This document shows positions 25,878-35,671 of a DNA stretch of 64,000 bases, piece after piece; positions within the stretch are counted from its first letter, which is position 1; every line of letters begins with the position of its first letter. The notes beneath the pieces are model-generated. The model searched no databases. It was not told the DNA's origin and was given only the letters and a program-made list of their open reading frames with translations. Made by a program: the position numbers and the translations under genes. The DNA comes from Mycolicibacter sinensis. Lineage in GTDB: Bacteria > Actinomycetota > Actinomycetes > Mycobacteriales > Mycobacteriaceae. Location: the NCBI RefSeq assembly GCF_001667945.1, contig NZ_LZJK01000075.1, forward strand, positions 1 through 64,000. Direction: 5' to 3'.

Positions 25878-27353
25878 CTAGCCGGCCAGCGGCACGCTTT
25901 CGCCGGCTCGCCCGAACACCATCGCCTCCTCGATCCGGTCGAAGCGGTAGTCCAGCGCGTCGGCGAAGTAGTTCTGCCGCACGTTCCAGGGCCGCTTGGT
26001 GCCCGATTTCGGCAGTGCGTGCAGCGCCCGCAGCACATAGCCGGCCTGGATATCCCAGGCCGGTTTCTCGGTGAGCGGCTCGTCTCCGCGATGCGGGTAA
26101 GCGTGGGTGTACCCGCGGGCAGCCATGTGCGCCATTAGTTTTGCGGTGGCCCGGGCCGTCATGTCGGCGCGCAGTGTCCAGGAGGCGTTGGTGTAGCCGA
26201 CGCACCAGAACAGGTTGGGCACGCCTTCGAGCATGTGCGCCTTGTAGACGAAGCGGTCGGTCGGCTTGATCTCGTTGCCGTCCAGGCTGATCCGCACCCC
26301 GCCGAGTGCTTGCAGCTGCAGGCCGGTGGCGGTCACGATGATGTCGGCATCCAGGTGCGCGCCGGACTGCAGCGTGATCCCGTCGGCGTCGAAATGGTCG
26401 ATCCGGTCGGTGACCATCTCAACGCGCCCGGCGCTGATCTCGGCATACAGGTCGGCGTCGGGGATCAGGCACAGCCGCTGGTCCCATGGCTGATACGGCG
26501 GCTTGAAGTGGGTGTCGACGTCGTAACCCGGCGGCAGGTTCTGCACGGCCGTCCGGCGCAGCATCCACTTCAACACCGGCGGCGTCTTGCGGGCCAGGAA
26601 CCACACCAGGCCCTCGAACAGGGCCATGGTGAACCGGATGATCGGGTGAGCCACCTTGCGCGGCAACAGTTTCGCGACGGCGTCGACGAAACGACTGTAT
26701 TTGGACGCCGAGATCAAATACGTGGGGGTGCGTTGCAGCAGGGTCACGTGGCCGGCGCGCTCGGCCAGCGCCGGGACCAGTGACATCGCCGTGGCGCCGC
26801 TACCGATCACCACCATCTTCTTGCCCGTGTAGTCCAGGTCCTCGGGCCAGTGCTGGGGGTGCACCACCGTGCCGGTGAACGACTGCACGCCCGGGAAGTC
26901 CGGCGTGTAGCCGTCGTCGTAGTTGTAGTAACCGGACCCGAAGAACACGAACCGGCCGCGGTACACCCGTTGCGTCCCGCCCTCGTCGGCCGTCACCGTC
27001 CAGGTGTCGGTCGACGAATCCCAGTCGGCGGCGACGACGTGGCTGTTGAACCGGATGTGGGAGTCGATGCCGTACTTGCGCGCGGCGTCGGTCAAGTACC
27101 CGCGGATCTCGTCACCGTCGGCCACCCGTGCGCGCCCCGTCCACGGCTCATACGGCAGGCACAGCGTGAAGATGCTGCTGTCCGAGCGCACACCCGGGTA
27201 GCGGAACAGGTCCCAGGTGCCGCCGATGCGCTCACGCCGCTCCAGGATGACGTAGCGGGTGCCGGGGTTGCGTTCGCTGATGCGGTAGGCCGCGCCGATA
27301 CCGGAGATGCCCGCTCCGATGATCACGACGTCGACGACATCTTCGGTGGTCAC
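25878..27353 (-). CDS. flavin-containing (Baeyer-Villiger-type) monooxygenase, Rv0565c-like
   Basis: A 491-residue class B flavoprotein monooxygenase of the EthA/MymA group, using FAD, NADPH and O2. It has the FAD motif VVIIGAGISGIGAAYRI, GGTWDLFRYPGVRSDS, the Baeyer-Villiger fingerprint FTGTVVHPQHWP (F-x-G-x3-H-x3-W-P) and the NADPH motif VVIGSGATAMS. The GTG at 27353 fits the family N-terminus (VTTEDVVDVV). Rv0565c, its syntenic counterpart, can activate thioamide drugs in M. tuberculosis; whether this copy does is unknown. Confidence 0.94.
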   Translation of the reverse strand: MTTEDVVDVVIIGAGISGIGAAYRISERNPGTRYVILERRERIGGTWDLFRYPGVRSDSSIFTLCLPYEPWTGRARVADGDEIRGYLTDAARKYGIDSHIRFNSHVVAADWDSSTDTWTVTADEGGTQRVYRGRFVFFGSGYYNYDDGYTPDFPGVQSFTGTVVHPQHWPEDLDYTGKKMVVIGSGATAMSLVPALAERAGHVTLLQRTPTYLISASKYSRFVDAVAKLLPRKVAHPIIRFTMALFEGLVWFLARKTPPVLKWMLRRTAVQNLPPGYDVDTHFKPPYQPWDQRLCLIPDADLYAEISAGRVEMVTDRIDHFDADGITLQSGAHLDADIIVTATGLQLQALGGVRISLDGNEIKPTDRFVYKAHMLEGVPNLFWCVGYTNASWTLRADMTARATAKLMAHMAARGYTHAYPHRGDEPLTEKPAWDIQAGYVLRALHALPKSGTKRPWNVRQNYFADALDYRFDRIEEAMVFGRAGESVPLAG

Positions 27354-27399
27354 GCCCCCCAGCCTAGGCACCGCCCGGCTCGGCGGGCCAGGGTTTGCG

Positions 27400-27891
27400 C
27401 TACCGGTAGTTGACGAACTGCAGCGCCACGTCGAGGTCGGCGCCCTTGAGCAGCGAGATGACGGCCTGCAGGTCGTCGCGCTTCTTCGACGACACCCGGA
27501 TCTCGTCACCTTGGACCTGGGTCTTGACGCCCTTGGGTCCCTCGTCGCGGATCAGCTTGTTGATCTTCTTGGCGTGCTCGCCGTCGATGCCCTGCTTGAG
27601 GCTGCCGCTGACCTTGTAGGTCTTGCCGGAGGCCTGCGGCTCACCGGCGTCGAACGCCTTCATCGAGATGTCCCGGCGGATCAGCTTCTCCTTGAACACG
27701 TCGACGGCGGCCTTGACGCGCTCCTCGGTGGAGCTGACCAGCTCGATGGTCTCCTCGCCCTTCCAGGCGATGGTGGTGTCGGTGCCGCGGAAGTCGAACC
27801 GGGTGGCCAGCTCCTTAGCGGCCTGGTTCAAGGCGTTGTCGACCTCCTGGCGGTCGACCTTGCTGACGATGTCGAACGATGAGTCGGCCAC
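27400..27891 (-). CDS. YajQ-family nucleotide-binding protein
   Basis: A 163-residue cytoplasmic protein that starts [21 protein letters not shown] and continues with [16 protein letters not shown] and [18 protein letters not shown], the DUF520/YajQ pattern. Length equals Rv0566c. Relatives bind nucleotides, including cyclic di-GMP in some species. GTG 27891 is chosen, preceded by an AGAAAGGACG ribosome-binding site; the longer start at 27909 adds six non-conserved residues. Confidence 0.94.
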   Translation of the reverse strand: MADSSFDIVSKVDRQEVDNALNQAAKELATRFDFRGTDTTIAWKGEETIELVSSTEERVKAAVDVFKEKLIRRDISMKAFDAGEPQASGKTYKVSGSLKQGIDGEHAKKINKLIRDEGPKGVKTQVQGDEIRVSSKKRDDLQAVISLLKGADLDVALQFVNYR

Positions 27892-27978
27892 GAGACGTCC
27901 TTTCTCCATGCCATTCGGCAGGTGCTGGCCCGTTTGTGTTCGGGGTACATCTTCGTTGTAGTCTGCTAGGCGCGATAC

Positions 27979-28061
27979 GGCAGGTTGCCCGAGCGGCCAA
28001 TGGGAGCGGACTGTAAATCCGTCGGCGCAAGCCTACGCAGGTTCGAATCCTGCACCTGCCA
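27979..28061 (+). tRNA. tRNA-Tyr (GTA anticodon)
   Basis: An 83-base class II tRNA. The acceptor stem pairs GGCAGGT (27979-27985) with ACCTGCC (28054-28060). The anticodon loop reads CTGTAAA with GTA, the variable arm is long, and the T loop is GTTCGAATC. The 3' CCA is not encoded. A terminator follows directly. Confidence 0.96.
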
Positions 28062-28067
28062 CCCCGG

Positions 28068-28093
28068 TCAGGCCCCTTTTCGGAGGGGCCTGA
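28068..28093. terminator. bidirectional hairpin between tRNA-Tyr and the PPOX gene
   Basis: A 9-bp stem, TCAGGCCCC (28068-28076) with GGGGCCTGA (28085-28093), and an 8-base loop containing TTTT. It starts 7 bp after the tRNA and ends 7 bp before the stop of the convergent gene, so it can serve both. Confidence 0.75.
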
Positions 28094-28099
28094 TTGCGT

Positions 28100-28531
28100 T
28101 TAGAGCTCGTCGGAGAAGTCGGCGCTCAACCAGCGGTCGGGCCGGATGGTGAACAGCACGCTGGAGGCGCCGTCCATCTTCGCGGCGAATGCCCGACCGC
28201 CCTCCTCGCCGAGATAGCGGATGGCGATGGCTTCCCGGGGTTCCAGCGGCGCCGGGTTGGCCGTCTCCACGACGGTGCCCTCAACGACCACGTACTGATA
28301 GGGCAGATCTTCGCGCTGCACCACCAGGGTTACCGCCCCGGCCTGCTCGATGAGCTTGGCCTTGCGGCTGCCGGCGCCGGTGTTGACCAGGATGTCGCCG
28401 CCGGGGGTGTAGTCGTACCAGATCGGGACGCTGGCCGGGGGCCGGCCGTTGGTGGCGTCGACGGACAGCACCGCGACATGCTTGTCGGCCAGGAATTGCT
28501 GACGTTCGGTTTCGGTCAAGGGTCTCGGCAT
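28100..28531 (-). CDS. PPOX-class split-barrel flavin/F420-dependent protein
   Basis: A 143-residue pyridoxamine-5'-phosphate-oxidase-like protein: MPRPLTETERQQFLADKHVAVLSV, RPPASVPIWYDYTPGGDILVNTG, SRKAKLIEQAGAVTLVVQRED and a C-terminal FTIRPDRWLSADFSDEL. Family members bind FMN or F420 and reduce varied substrates; I cannot tell which from sequence alone. The ATG 28531 is chosen by domain boundary; the open frame upstream is an artefact of antisense codon bias. Confidence 0.88.
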   Translation of the reverse strand: MPRPLTETERQQFLADKHVAVLSVDATNGRPPASVPIWYDYTPGGDILVNTGAGSRKAKLIEQAGAVTLVVQREDLPYQYVVVEGTVVETANPAPLEPREAIAIRYLGEEGGRAFAAKMDGASSVLFTIRPDRWLSADFSDEL

Positions 28532-28651
28532 GCCGACACCAACAGCGGCGGTCTCGGGGCTATTCCGCCAGGAGTCGGTCCCAGCTCGCCGCACCACACC
28601 GGGCACCGATTTAACGGAAATCTGGGGTCTAAAGTCCTCTAGCGGTTCAAC

Positions 28652-28670
28652 CCTGGTAAGGCTAACCTTC
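28652..28670. promoter_or_regulatory. candidate IdeR iron box upstream of the methyltransferase
   Basis: The 19 bases at 28652-28670 match 13 positions of the IdeR consensus TTAGGTTAGGCTAACCTAA, including the contiguous core AGGCTAACCT. It ends 6 bp before the ATG of the next gene, where repressor binding would block transcription. No siderophore gene is nearby, so iron control is a prediction from the site only. Confidence 0.5.
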
Positions 28671-28675
28671 GTCGC

Positions 28676-29464
28676 ATGACGCTTCCGATGCCCGACCGCA
28701 AAACCGCTGATCTCCCCGGCCACTGGTTGTTCGCGCGGCTCGGCAAACGGGTGCTGCGGCCCGGCGGTCTCGGGTTGACCCACCGGATGCTCGCCGATGC
28801 GCAACTGTCCGGTGCCGACGTCGTCGAACTGGCGCCCGGTATGGGGCGCACCGCAAAAGAGATCCTGGCGCGCACGCCCGGCACCTACACCGGCGTCGAG
28901 GCCGACCCGAACGCCGCCAGCGTGGTCCGGTCGGTGGTCGGCGACAAGGGCAAGGTCGTCACCGGTGAGGCGTCGGAGACCGGCCTGGACGCCGCCAGCG
29001 CCGACGTCGTCATCGGTGAGGCGATGCTGACCATGCAGACCAACGCGCACAAGTCCGAGATCATGCGCGAAGCCTTCCGGGTGCTGCGCCCGGGTGGTCG
29101 CTACGCCATCCACGAAATGGTGCTGCAGCCCGTCGACGTGCCGGAGGCCGTCAAGGACGAGGTCCGCACCGCGCTGGCCCGCGCCATCAAGGTCAACGCC
29201 CGCCCGCTGACCGCCGCGGAATGGGCGGAGCTGCTCACCGAGGCCGGCTTTGAGGTGGAGAAGATCTCCTATGCGCCGATGGCGCTGCTCGAACCGCACC
29301 GGCTGATCGCCGACGAGGGCCTGTTCGGGGCGGCGCGCTTCGTGTTCAACGTGCTGCGCGACGCCGACGCGCGGACCCGGGTGCTCAACATGCGCGCGAC
29401 GTTCCGCCGTCACCGCAACAACATGGCCGCCATCGAGGTGATCGCCGCCAAACCGGCCGCCTGA
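28676..29464 (+). CDS. class I SAM-dependent methyltransferase
   Basis: A 262-residue methyltransferase. The N-terminal region (WLFARLGKRVLRPGGLGLTHRML) precedes a SAM-binding core with VVELAPGMGRTAKEILA, YTGVEADPNAASVVRS and ADVVIGEAMLTMQ. A C-terminal extension ends IEVIAAKPAA. Substrate is not recognisable. A candidate iron box overlaps its 5' region. The DUF309 gene follows after 21 bp. Confidence 0.9.
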   Translation: MTLPMPDRKTADLPGHWLFARLGKRVLRPGGLGLTHRMLADAQLSGADVVELAPGMGRTAKEILARTPGTYTGVEADPNAASVVRSVVGDKGKVVTGEASETGLDAASADVVIGEAMLTMQTNAHKSEIMREAFRVLRPGGRYAIHEMVLQPVDVPEAVKDEVRTALARAIKVNARPLTAAEWAELLTEAGFEVEKISYAPMALLEPHRLIADEGLFGAARFVFNVLRDADARTRVLNMRATFRRHRNNMAAIEVIAAKPAA

Positions 29465-29485
29465 CCCACTTGCGATGATGGACGG

Positions 29486-29962
29486 GTGACAACCCGCGAC
29501 CGTGACGACGCCGGCCGCCCCCGCAACGCCCGCCCGCGGGATCGGCTGGGCCGGCCGCTGCCGCGCGGCAGCAAGGGTGGGGTCGAAGGCGTTCCCGACG
29601 ATCTCGACCTGCCGCCGGCGCAGACGCTGGCCTACGCGCAGCTGTTGCTCGACGACGGTCTGGCGTTCAACGCCCACGAGGTGCTCGAAGCCGCCTGGAA
29701 GCACCGGCCCGACGCCGAACGTGATCTGTGGCAGGGCCTGGCGCAGCTGGCCGTCGGGGTCACCCACGTGCAGCGCGGCAACGTCGTCGGCGCGGTCAGC
29801 CTGCTGCGCCGCGGCGCCGACCACCTGGCGGCGGTGCCCACGCCGGCGCCCTACGGGATCGATCTCGCCGGCCTGTTGGGGTTCGCCACCACCCTCGCCG
29901 ATGATCTGGCGGCCGGCGTCGAGATCGCCCCGCAGCGGCTGCATCCGCGGCTGGTCGCGTGA
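29486..29962 (+). CDS. DUF309 protein
   Basis: A 158-residue cytoplasmic protein. A Pro/Arg-rich N-terminus is followed by the DUF309 helical core: DDGLAFNAHEVLEAAWKHRP, DLWQGLAQLAVGVTHVQRGN and LLRRGADHLAAVP. The Asn-Ala-His-Glu-x2-Glu and Trp motifs are the conserved part of this family, whose function is unknown. The start is GTG 29486. Its stop overlaps the galT start by 4 bp (GTGA). Confidence 0.92.
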   Translation: MTTRDRDDAGRPRNARPRDRLGRPLPRGSKGGVEGVPDDLDLPPAQTLAYAQLLLDDGLAFNAHEVLEAAWKHRPDAERDLWQGLAQLAVGVTHVQRGNVVGAVSLLRRGADHLAAVPTPAPYGIDLAGLLGFATTLADDLAAGVEIAPQRLHPRLVA

Positions 29963-31053
29963 GCCACCCGACGCGCTGGACGCTCGCCGACGGCCGTGAC
30001 CTGTTGTTCTTCTCGCTGCCCGGCCACACCCCGGCGCCGGTGCCGGACCGCCGGCCGCTGCCACCACGCGACTCCCAACCTTCTGATCTGCGGTTCGACC
30101 GCACCACCGGCCAGTGGGTGATCATCGCCGCGCAGCGCCAGGACCGCACCTATCACCCGCCCGCCGAGGCGTGTCCGCTGTGTCCCGGACCGACCGGGCT
30201 GACCAGCGAGGTGCCCGCGCCCGACTACGACGTGGTGGTCTTTGAGAACCGCTTCCCCAGCCTGGCCGGGGCGGGGCCGAGTCTTGCGACGCCGGCGCAC
30301 AGTGCCGGAATCGGCGCCGACTTTGTGTCCAAGCCCGGCATCGGCCGCTGCGAGGTGATCTGCTTCTCGGCCGATCACACCGGTTCGTTCGCCGACCTGC
30401 CGGCCGCACACGCCCGGCTGGTGGTGCAGGCCTGGCGGCACCGCACCGCCGACCTGTTGGCGCAGCCCGGCGTTGAGCAGGTGTTCTGCTTCGAGAACCG
30501 CGGCGAAGAGATCGGGGTGACGCTGGCCCACCCGCACGGCCAGATCTACGGCTATCCGTATCTGACCCCGCGCACCGCCACGATGCTGGATCAGGCCCGC
30601 GGTCATCGAAACAACCACGGCAGCAATCTGTTCGCCGATCTGCTGGCCGCCGAGTTGGCTGACGGTGCCCGGGTGGTGGCGCGCACCGAGCTGTTCACCG
30701 CGTTCGTGCCGTTCGCGGCGCGCTGGCCGGTGGAGGTGCATCTGTATCCGAATCGGCGGGTGCACAACCTGACCGAGCTGACCGAGGCGGAGCTGGACGA
30801 CTTCGCGGTGCTCTACCGAAATCTGTTGGGCCGCTTCGACCGCATTTATGACGCGCCGCTGCCATATATGGCCGCCCTGCACCAATACCGCATCGATGGG
30901 GCGCAGAGCGAGGGGTATTTCCACGTCGAGTTGATGTCGATTCGGCGCAGTGCCACCAAGCTGAAATATCTGGCGGCCTCGGAGTCGGCGATGGACGCGT
31001 TCATCGCCGACGTCACCCCCGAGTCCGTCGCGGCCAGGCTGCGTGAGCTGTGA
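29959..31053 (+). CDS. galT: galactose-1-phosphate uridylyltransferase
   Basis: Leloir-pathway enzyme that transfers UMP from UDP-glucose to galactose 1-phosphate. The 364-residue product has the zinc-binding [19 protein letters not shown], the active-site HIT motif [11 protein letters not shown] with the nucleophilic His, and a C-terminal [18 protein letters not shown]. It is a single intact gene, whereas the M. tuberculosis H37Rv annotation splits it into galTa and galTb. It is coupled to DUF309 upstream and galK downstream by 4-bp overlaps. Confidence 0.95.
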   Translation: MSHPTRWTLADGRDLLFFSLPGHTPAPVPDRRPLPPRDSQPSDLRFDRTTGQWVIIAAQRQDRTYHPPAEACPLCPGPTGLTSEVPAPDYDVVVFENRFPSLAGAGPSLATPAHSAGIGADFVSKPGIGRCEVICFSADHTGSFADLPAAHARLVVQAWRHRTADLLAQPGVEQVFCFENRGEEIGVTLAHPHGQIYGYPYLTPRTATMLDQARGHRNNHGSNLFADLLAAELADGARVVARTELFTAFVPFAARWPVEVHLYPNRRVHNLTELTEAELDDFAVLYRNLLGRFDRIYDAPLPYMAALHQYRIDGAQSEGYFHVELMSIRRSATKLKYLAASESAMDAFIADVTPESVAARLREL

Positions 31054-32129
31054 TCACCTACTCCGCGCCGGGCCGGGTCAACCTGATCGGCGAGCACACC
31101 GACTACAACGGGGGTTTCGCGCTGCCGATCGCGCTGCCGCAGCGCACTACGGTCACCTTCACCCCAGCCGAGGTCGACATCCTCACCGTGCGGTCCGATC
31201 GCGCCGACGCCGCCGTGCGTATCCCGCTGGACACCGCGCCCGGCGGGGTCACCGGCTGGGCCGCCTATGTCGCCGGGGTGGTCTGGGCATTGCGCGGCAA
31301 CGGTTTCCCGGTGCCGGGAGGCACCATGTCGATCAGCAGCGACGTACCGATCGGTTCGGGTTTGTCGTCGTCGGCGGCCCTGGAATGCGCGGTACTCGGC
31401 GCGCTGGCGTCCGGGGCACAGCTCGACCGGTTTGCGCAGGCCCGTCTCGGGCAGCGCGCCGAGAACGACTACGTCGGCGCCCCAACGGGTTTGCTCGACC
31501 AGCTCTCGTCGCTGTTCGGGGAGGTTGGCACCGCGCTGCTGATCGACTTCCGTGATGTGGCGGTGCACCCGGTGCCGTTTGACCCCGATGCCTGCGGGGT
31601 GGCGCTGCTGTTGTTCGACTCCGGTCAGCGCCACGGCCACGTCGACGGGGAGTACGCCGCGCGGCGAGCATCCTGCGAGCTGGCCGCCGCCGCACTGGGC
31701 GTGGCATCGTTGCGCGAGGTGCAGCACCGCGGCGTCGAGGTGCTCGACGCCATCGGCGACCCGGTCGATGTGCGCCGGGCCCGCCACGTGCTGACCGAGA
31801 ATGACCGGGTGCTGGATTTCGTTGCGGCGCTCTCGGATTCAGATTTCGTCGCCGCCGGGCGGCTGCTCACCGCGTCGCACGCCTCGATGCGCGACGACTT
31901 CGAGATCACCACCGCGCATCTCGATCTGATCGTCGATGCTGCACTGGCCGCCGGGGCGTTGGGTGCCCGGATGACCGGCGGCGGCTTCGGCGGGTGCGTG
32001 ATCGCGCTGGTGCCGGCCGAGCTGACGCTGAAAGTCGGCGACGCGGTGCGCGCTGCGGTGATCGGGGCAGGCTACGCCGAGCCGGAGGTCAGCCGGGTGT
32101 ATGCGGCCGCGGGTGCGGGCGGCGCCTAG
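31050..32129 (+). CDS. galK: galactokinase
   Basis: GHMP kinase that phosphorylates galactose at C1. The 359-residue product has the galactokinase signature [19 protein letters not shown], the ATP-binding [15 protein letters not shown] and the motif [17 protein letters not shown]. The start is GTG 31050, overlapping the galT stop by 4 bp. Its end overlaps the convergent membrane-protein gene by 4 bp. No galE or sugar transporter is present in the window. Confidence 0.96.
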   Translation: MITYSAPGRVNLIGEHTDYNGGFALPIALPQRTTVTFTPAEVDILTVRSDRADAAVRIPLDTAPGGVTGWAAYVAGVVWALRGNGFPVPGGTMSISSDVPIGSGLSSSAALECAVLGALASGAQLDRFAQARLGQRAENDYVGAPTGLLDQLSSLFGEVGTALLIDFRDVAVHPVPFDPDACGVALLLFDSGQRHGHVDGEYAARRASCELAAAALGVASLREVQHRGVEVLDAIGDPVDVRRARHVLTENDRVLDFVAALSDSDFVAAGRLLTASHASMRDDFEITTAHLDLIVDAALAAGALGARMTGGGFGGCVIALVPAELTLKVGDAVRAAVIGAGYAEPEVSRVYAAAGAGGA

Positions 32130-34498
32130 ATCATCTCGTTCTCGGTGAGCCAACGCATCACCGGCCAGCCGACGAACACCGGCAGCCAGCAGGTCAACAC
32201 CCGATACAGCAGCACCGACGGGACCGCCAGCGCGGCGGGGACACCGAACGCGGCCAAGCCACCGATCAGGGCGGCCTCCACCGCGCCGACCCCGCCGGGC
32301 GTCGGGGCGGCCGAGGCCAGTGTGCCGCCGACCATCGTCACCACCGTCACGGTGACGAACGAGGTGTTGCCGCCGAAGGCCTCCACGCTGGCCCACAGGG
32401 CCAGTGCCGCACCGAGAGTGGTGCCGGCCGCGCCCAGCACGATCAATGCCAGCCGTTTGGGTTCGCGGGCCAGCTCCACCAGGTCGCCGGTGACCTCGGT
32501 GAGCCGGGGGCGCAGCGCCGTCGTCAACCACCGGCGCAGGTTGGGTACCAGCAAGAAGATGCCCGCCACGCCCAGTGCCACACCGGCGATCAGATACAGC
32601 ATGGTGGCACTGGGCACGAAATGCGACAGATCCGCTCGGGCGCCCGCGGCGGTGGTGAAGACGATCAGCAGGATCACGTGCACGATCACCTGCACCGACT
32701 GCTGCAACGCGACCGCCGCGGTGGCCCGCAGTGTGCTCAGCCCGCCCTTGACCAAAAACCGGGTGCTCAACGCCAATCCGCCCACACCGGCCGGGGTGGT
32801 GGTGGCGGCGAACGTGTTGGCCACCTGCATGATCGCCAGATTGCGGAAGCTCACCAAGCCGTTGACGCAGGCCCACAAGGCACCGGCGGCACCGACATAG
32901 GTCAGCGACGACACCAGCAGCCCCAGCAACGCCCACGACCAGTTCGCGTGCCGCAGTTGGGAAAAGAACGTCGGCACTTGGCTGATGAACGGATAGGCGA
33001 CGTAGACCAGTCCGACCAGCAGCACCAACTGGATGAGCTGGCTGCGGGTGAACCGGGTGATGGTCTTGGTGTGGATCTCGTCGGTGTTGGTCTGCCGCTT
33101 GACCTCTTCGCGAGCGGCCGCGATCACTGCGCCGACGTCGGGCACCGCCTTGCGGAGCCGCGACGGCACCGCCGATTTGGTGAGGCGGCGGGAGGCGGCC
33201 AACACCGCGGTGCGGCCGAAATGCTCGATGGCCGCGGCCACCGCCGCCGACGCGTCGTACAACGAGGACGTCGTCACCAGCAACTGGGCGATATCGGACT
33301 GCAGCTGGGTGTCGGTGGCGCCGTACTCGGCGTTGCCGAACCCGCCGAACAGCACCCGGTCGCCGTCGACCGTCATCTCCTTGGCGCGCAGATCGCCGTG
33401 GGAGATCTGCTGGTCATGCAGCCGCCGCAAAGCCTCCCACGGTTTGCCCACCGGCGTGCTGGCGGCGCATTCGGCGATCGGCACGCCGCGCGGCGGGGTG
33501 TGCGCGTACAGCGTCCAGCCCCGGTCCAGCGAGGCCACCGCGACGGTGTCGGTGTTGGCGACGCCGGACTCGGCGATGGCGATCGCCATCAGCGCCCGAT
33601 GCTCGACGGCGCGGTGCAGCGAGGCGTGCAGCGGCGCCGTCTCGGTGGTGCGCAGCCGCAGTTTGCGCCAGAGCTGACGCAGTGCGCCGCCGCTGCGCTG
33701 GTTCGGTCCGTACAGCTCGATGATCGCCGGGTGTCTGCCGACGGTGGACAGCACCAGCGGGCCGCGGCCGGCTGGGCGGACCACGGTGAGCTCAGTGATG
33801 GTGCAGCCGCGGCGGGCCAGGGTGCGCACGGTGCCGTCCAGTGGCACCTCCAGGGCGGGGGTGCCGACGATCAGGATCACCAGGGCGCCGACGAACCAGC
33901 CGACGGCCAGGCCGAGCAGCGAGCGAGCCGGCACGATGGCGCTGACCACCAGATGGATCGGCACGAACGCCAACAGCAGCGCCCACCACCAACGGCGCCA
34001 GCGGGCCGGTAGCCACGGCCCGGAGACGGTGAGCATCGCGGCCAGCATGGCGATCCACCGCGGGTCGTCGAGGAACTGGGCCAGCGTGGTGGCCAGCCGT
34101 TCGGACAGGTCGAAGTGCCAGCGCGGCGCGGCCAATCCGTTACTGCGGATCGACAGCGACGCCACCGCGAGCAGCCCGGCGACCGCGTAGGCGCCGAGCA
34201 GTTTCCATTGCCGGGAGACCACCAGGCCGATCAGGATTGCAAACGGCAGCACCACGATCGCGATGCCGTAGGCCAGGTAGACCTGGTTGGCGTGGGTGGG
34301 GGAGAGCACCCCGACGATCTGGGAGACCGAGCGTTCCAGCGACACCCACTCGTAGCGGGTGACCAGGGAACTGGTGATGACGGTCGCGAGGAACAGGGTC
34401 GCCAGCGCCAGACGCAGGATGTCGTTGGTGCGTCGGGTCAGCGGCTGCAGCAGGTTGCCGGTGACGGCGACCTCGCGTCCCTCAACTCGCATGATCAC
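32126..34498 (-). CDS. large membrane protein: kinase-like cytosolic domain plus LPG-synthase-type flippase domain (Rv0585c-like)
   Basis: A 790-residue polytopic protein. Residues 25-250 hold about six helices. Residues 250-450 form a soluble region with a kinase-like catalytic motif [20 protein letters not shown] and a later [10 protein letters not shown] (in place of DFG). Residues 480-780 form the lysylphosphatidylglycerol-synthase TM/flippase-like domain (UPF0104) with [20 protein letters not shown] and [17 protein letters not shown]. It resembles the roughly 795-residue mycobacterial Rv0585c. The substrate is unknown. The start may be GTG 34498 or ATG 34492. Confidence 0.85.
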   Translation of the reverse strand: MIMRVEGREVAVTGNLLQPLTRRTNDILRLALATLFLATVITSSLVTRYEWVSLERSVSQIVGVLSPTHANQVYLAYGIAIVVLPFAILIGLVVSRQWKLLGAYAVAGLLAVASLSIRSNGLAAPRWHFDLSERLATTLAQFLDDPRWIAMLAAMLTVSGPWLPARWRRWWWALLLAFVPIHLVVSAIVPARSLLGLAVGWFVGALVILIVGTPALEVPLDGTVRTLARRGCTITELTVVRPAGRGPLVLSTVGRHPAIIELYGPNQRSGGALRQLWRKLRLRTTETAPLHASLHRAVEHRALMAIAIAESGVANTDTVAVASLDRGWTLYAHTPPRGVPIAECAASTPVGKPWEALRRLHDQQISHGDLRAKEMTVDGDRVLFGGFGNAEYGATDTQLQSDIAQLLVTTSSLYDASAAVAAAIEHFGRTAVLAASRRLTKSAVPSRLRKAVPDVGAVIAAAREEVKRQTNTDEIHTKTITRFTRSQLIQLVLLVGLVYVAYPFISQVPTFFSQLRHANWSWALLGLLVSSLTYVGAAGALWACVNGLVSFRNLAIMQVANTFAATTTPAGVGGLALSTRFLVKGGLSTLRATAAVALQQSVQVIVHVILLIVFTTAAGARADLSHFVPSATMLYLIAGVALGVAGIFLLVPNLRRWLTTALRPRLTEVTGDLVELAREPKRLALIVLGAAGTTLGAALALWASVEAFGGNTSFVTVTVVTMVGGTLASAAPTPGGVGAVEAALIGGLAAFGVPAALAVPSVLLYRVLTCWLPVFVGWPVMRWLTENEMI

Positions 34499-34774
34499 TT
34501 TCGGTTCATCTGGTGCCGTCGATTGCGGCTCGCCACAACTTAACCGGTGAGCTGGGGTGCGGGGCTAATTTGCTGCGCGCCCGGTCGCCGCGTCACCGGG
34601 TCTGAGTCCCGTCTGCCACAGCTGTCACCGGTGGACGGGGGTGTGGTGTGTGCCCGGCTTGTAGCGACAAATCGGGTCGCGTTGACCCGCCTGATGCCAT
34701 GCCGCCGGGCGGTACCCGACATAACGTCAGTTGTCGCGCACAGGCGGGCGCAACCCCATATCCCCGAGGCCGGG

Positions 34775-35659
34775 TCAGAGCGGGTAGTGGACCCCGGTCA
34801 TCTGCTCCGATTCCTCCCACAGCCGACGCCACAGCCGCTGGTCGCGCGACAGCTTGCTCGACGGGCACGCCCCGACCGGGCCGCGGGCCTGGTTCAGCTT
34901 GGTCGGCCCCCAGTAGGTGTCCGGGTCGACGTCGGGGACGGTGGCGGCCAGCACGATCGATTCGGCGGCCCGCTCGGGGGCCTGGCCGATCACCGCCAGG
35001 CTGTACTTGGTGACCAGACCGGGCAGCGTCTTGTCGTTGTCGAACAGCTCGGTGTCCGACACACCCGGGTGCACCGCGTAGGAGCGCAGCGGCGAGCCGG
35101 CGGCGATCAGCCGGCGCTGCAGTTCGCGGGCGAACATCAGGTTGGCCAGCTTGGACTGCGCGTAGGCCAGGTTGCGCTGATAGAAGCGGTGCTCATAGTT
35201 GAGGTCGTCGATCCAGAACTTCGGGGTCTGCTTGTGCGCGATGCTCGACACCGTCACCACCCGGTCGCCGATGCGGTCCAGCAGCAGGCCGGTCAGCGCG
35301 AAGTGGCCGAGGTGGTTGACGCCGAACTGCATCTCGAAGCCGTCTACGGTGCGGCGCATCGGGATGTTCATGATCCCGGCGTTGTTGACCAGCACATCGA
35401 AGCTGCCCTGCTGGGCGGCGAAGTCGCGCACCGAGGCCAGGCTGCCCAGGTCCAGCGCCGCCACCGTGACGTCGCCGGCGATGCCATCGGCGATCTGCTG
35501 GGCCTTGGCGGTGTTGCGGCAGGCCATCACCACGGTGGCGCCCTTGGCGGCCAGGGTGCGGGTGACGACCTCGCCCAGTCCGCCGTTGGCGCCGGTCACC
35601 ACGAAGGTGCGGCCGTGCTGGTCGGGTGTGTCGGCGAGTCGGAAAGCCATGTTCGTCAC
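34775..35659 (-). CDS. short-chain dehydrogenase/reductase
   Basis: A 294-residue SDR of the retinol-dehydrogenase/oxidoreductase type. It shows FVVTGANGGLGEVVTRTLA, DVLVNNAGIMNIP, a catalytic VSS and YAQSK (Tyr-x-x-x-Lys). The C-terminus ends RDQRLWRRLWEESEQMTG. The substrate is not evident. The start is GTG 35659 or ATG 35650. It is 12 bp downstream of the ankyrin-repeat gene on the same strand and may be co-transcribed. Confidence 0.92.
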   Translation of the reverse strand: MTNMAFRLADTPDQHGRTFVVTGANGGLGEVVTRTLAAKGATVVMACRNTAKAQQIADGIAGDVTVAALDLGSLASVRDFAAQQGSFDVLVNNAGIMNIPMRRTVDGFEMQFGVNHLGHFALTGLLLDRIGDRVVTVSSIAHKQTPKFWIDDLNYEHRFYQRNLAYAQSKLANLMFARELQRRLIAAGSPLRSYAVHPGVSDTELFDNDKTLPGLVTKYSLAVIGQAPERAAESIVLAATVPDVDPDTYWGPTKLNQARGPVGACPSSKLSRDQRLWRRLWEESEQMTGVHYPL

Positions 35660-35671
35660 GTTACGCGACGG

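Noticed and set aside
27910..27978. A riboswitch or leader before tRNA-Tyr
   Set aside because: The region reads as a plain promoter gap; no conserved fold or T-box-like element can be seen.
34499..34774. Possible small genes in the gap between the flippase-like gene and the SDR gene
   Set aside because: The candidate frames on both strands are Arg/Pro/Thr-rich with no ribosome-binding site or family resemblance. I see nothing supported there.
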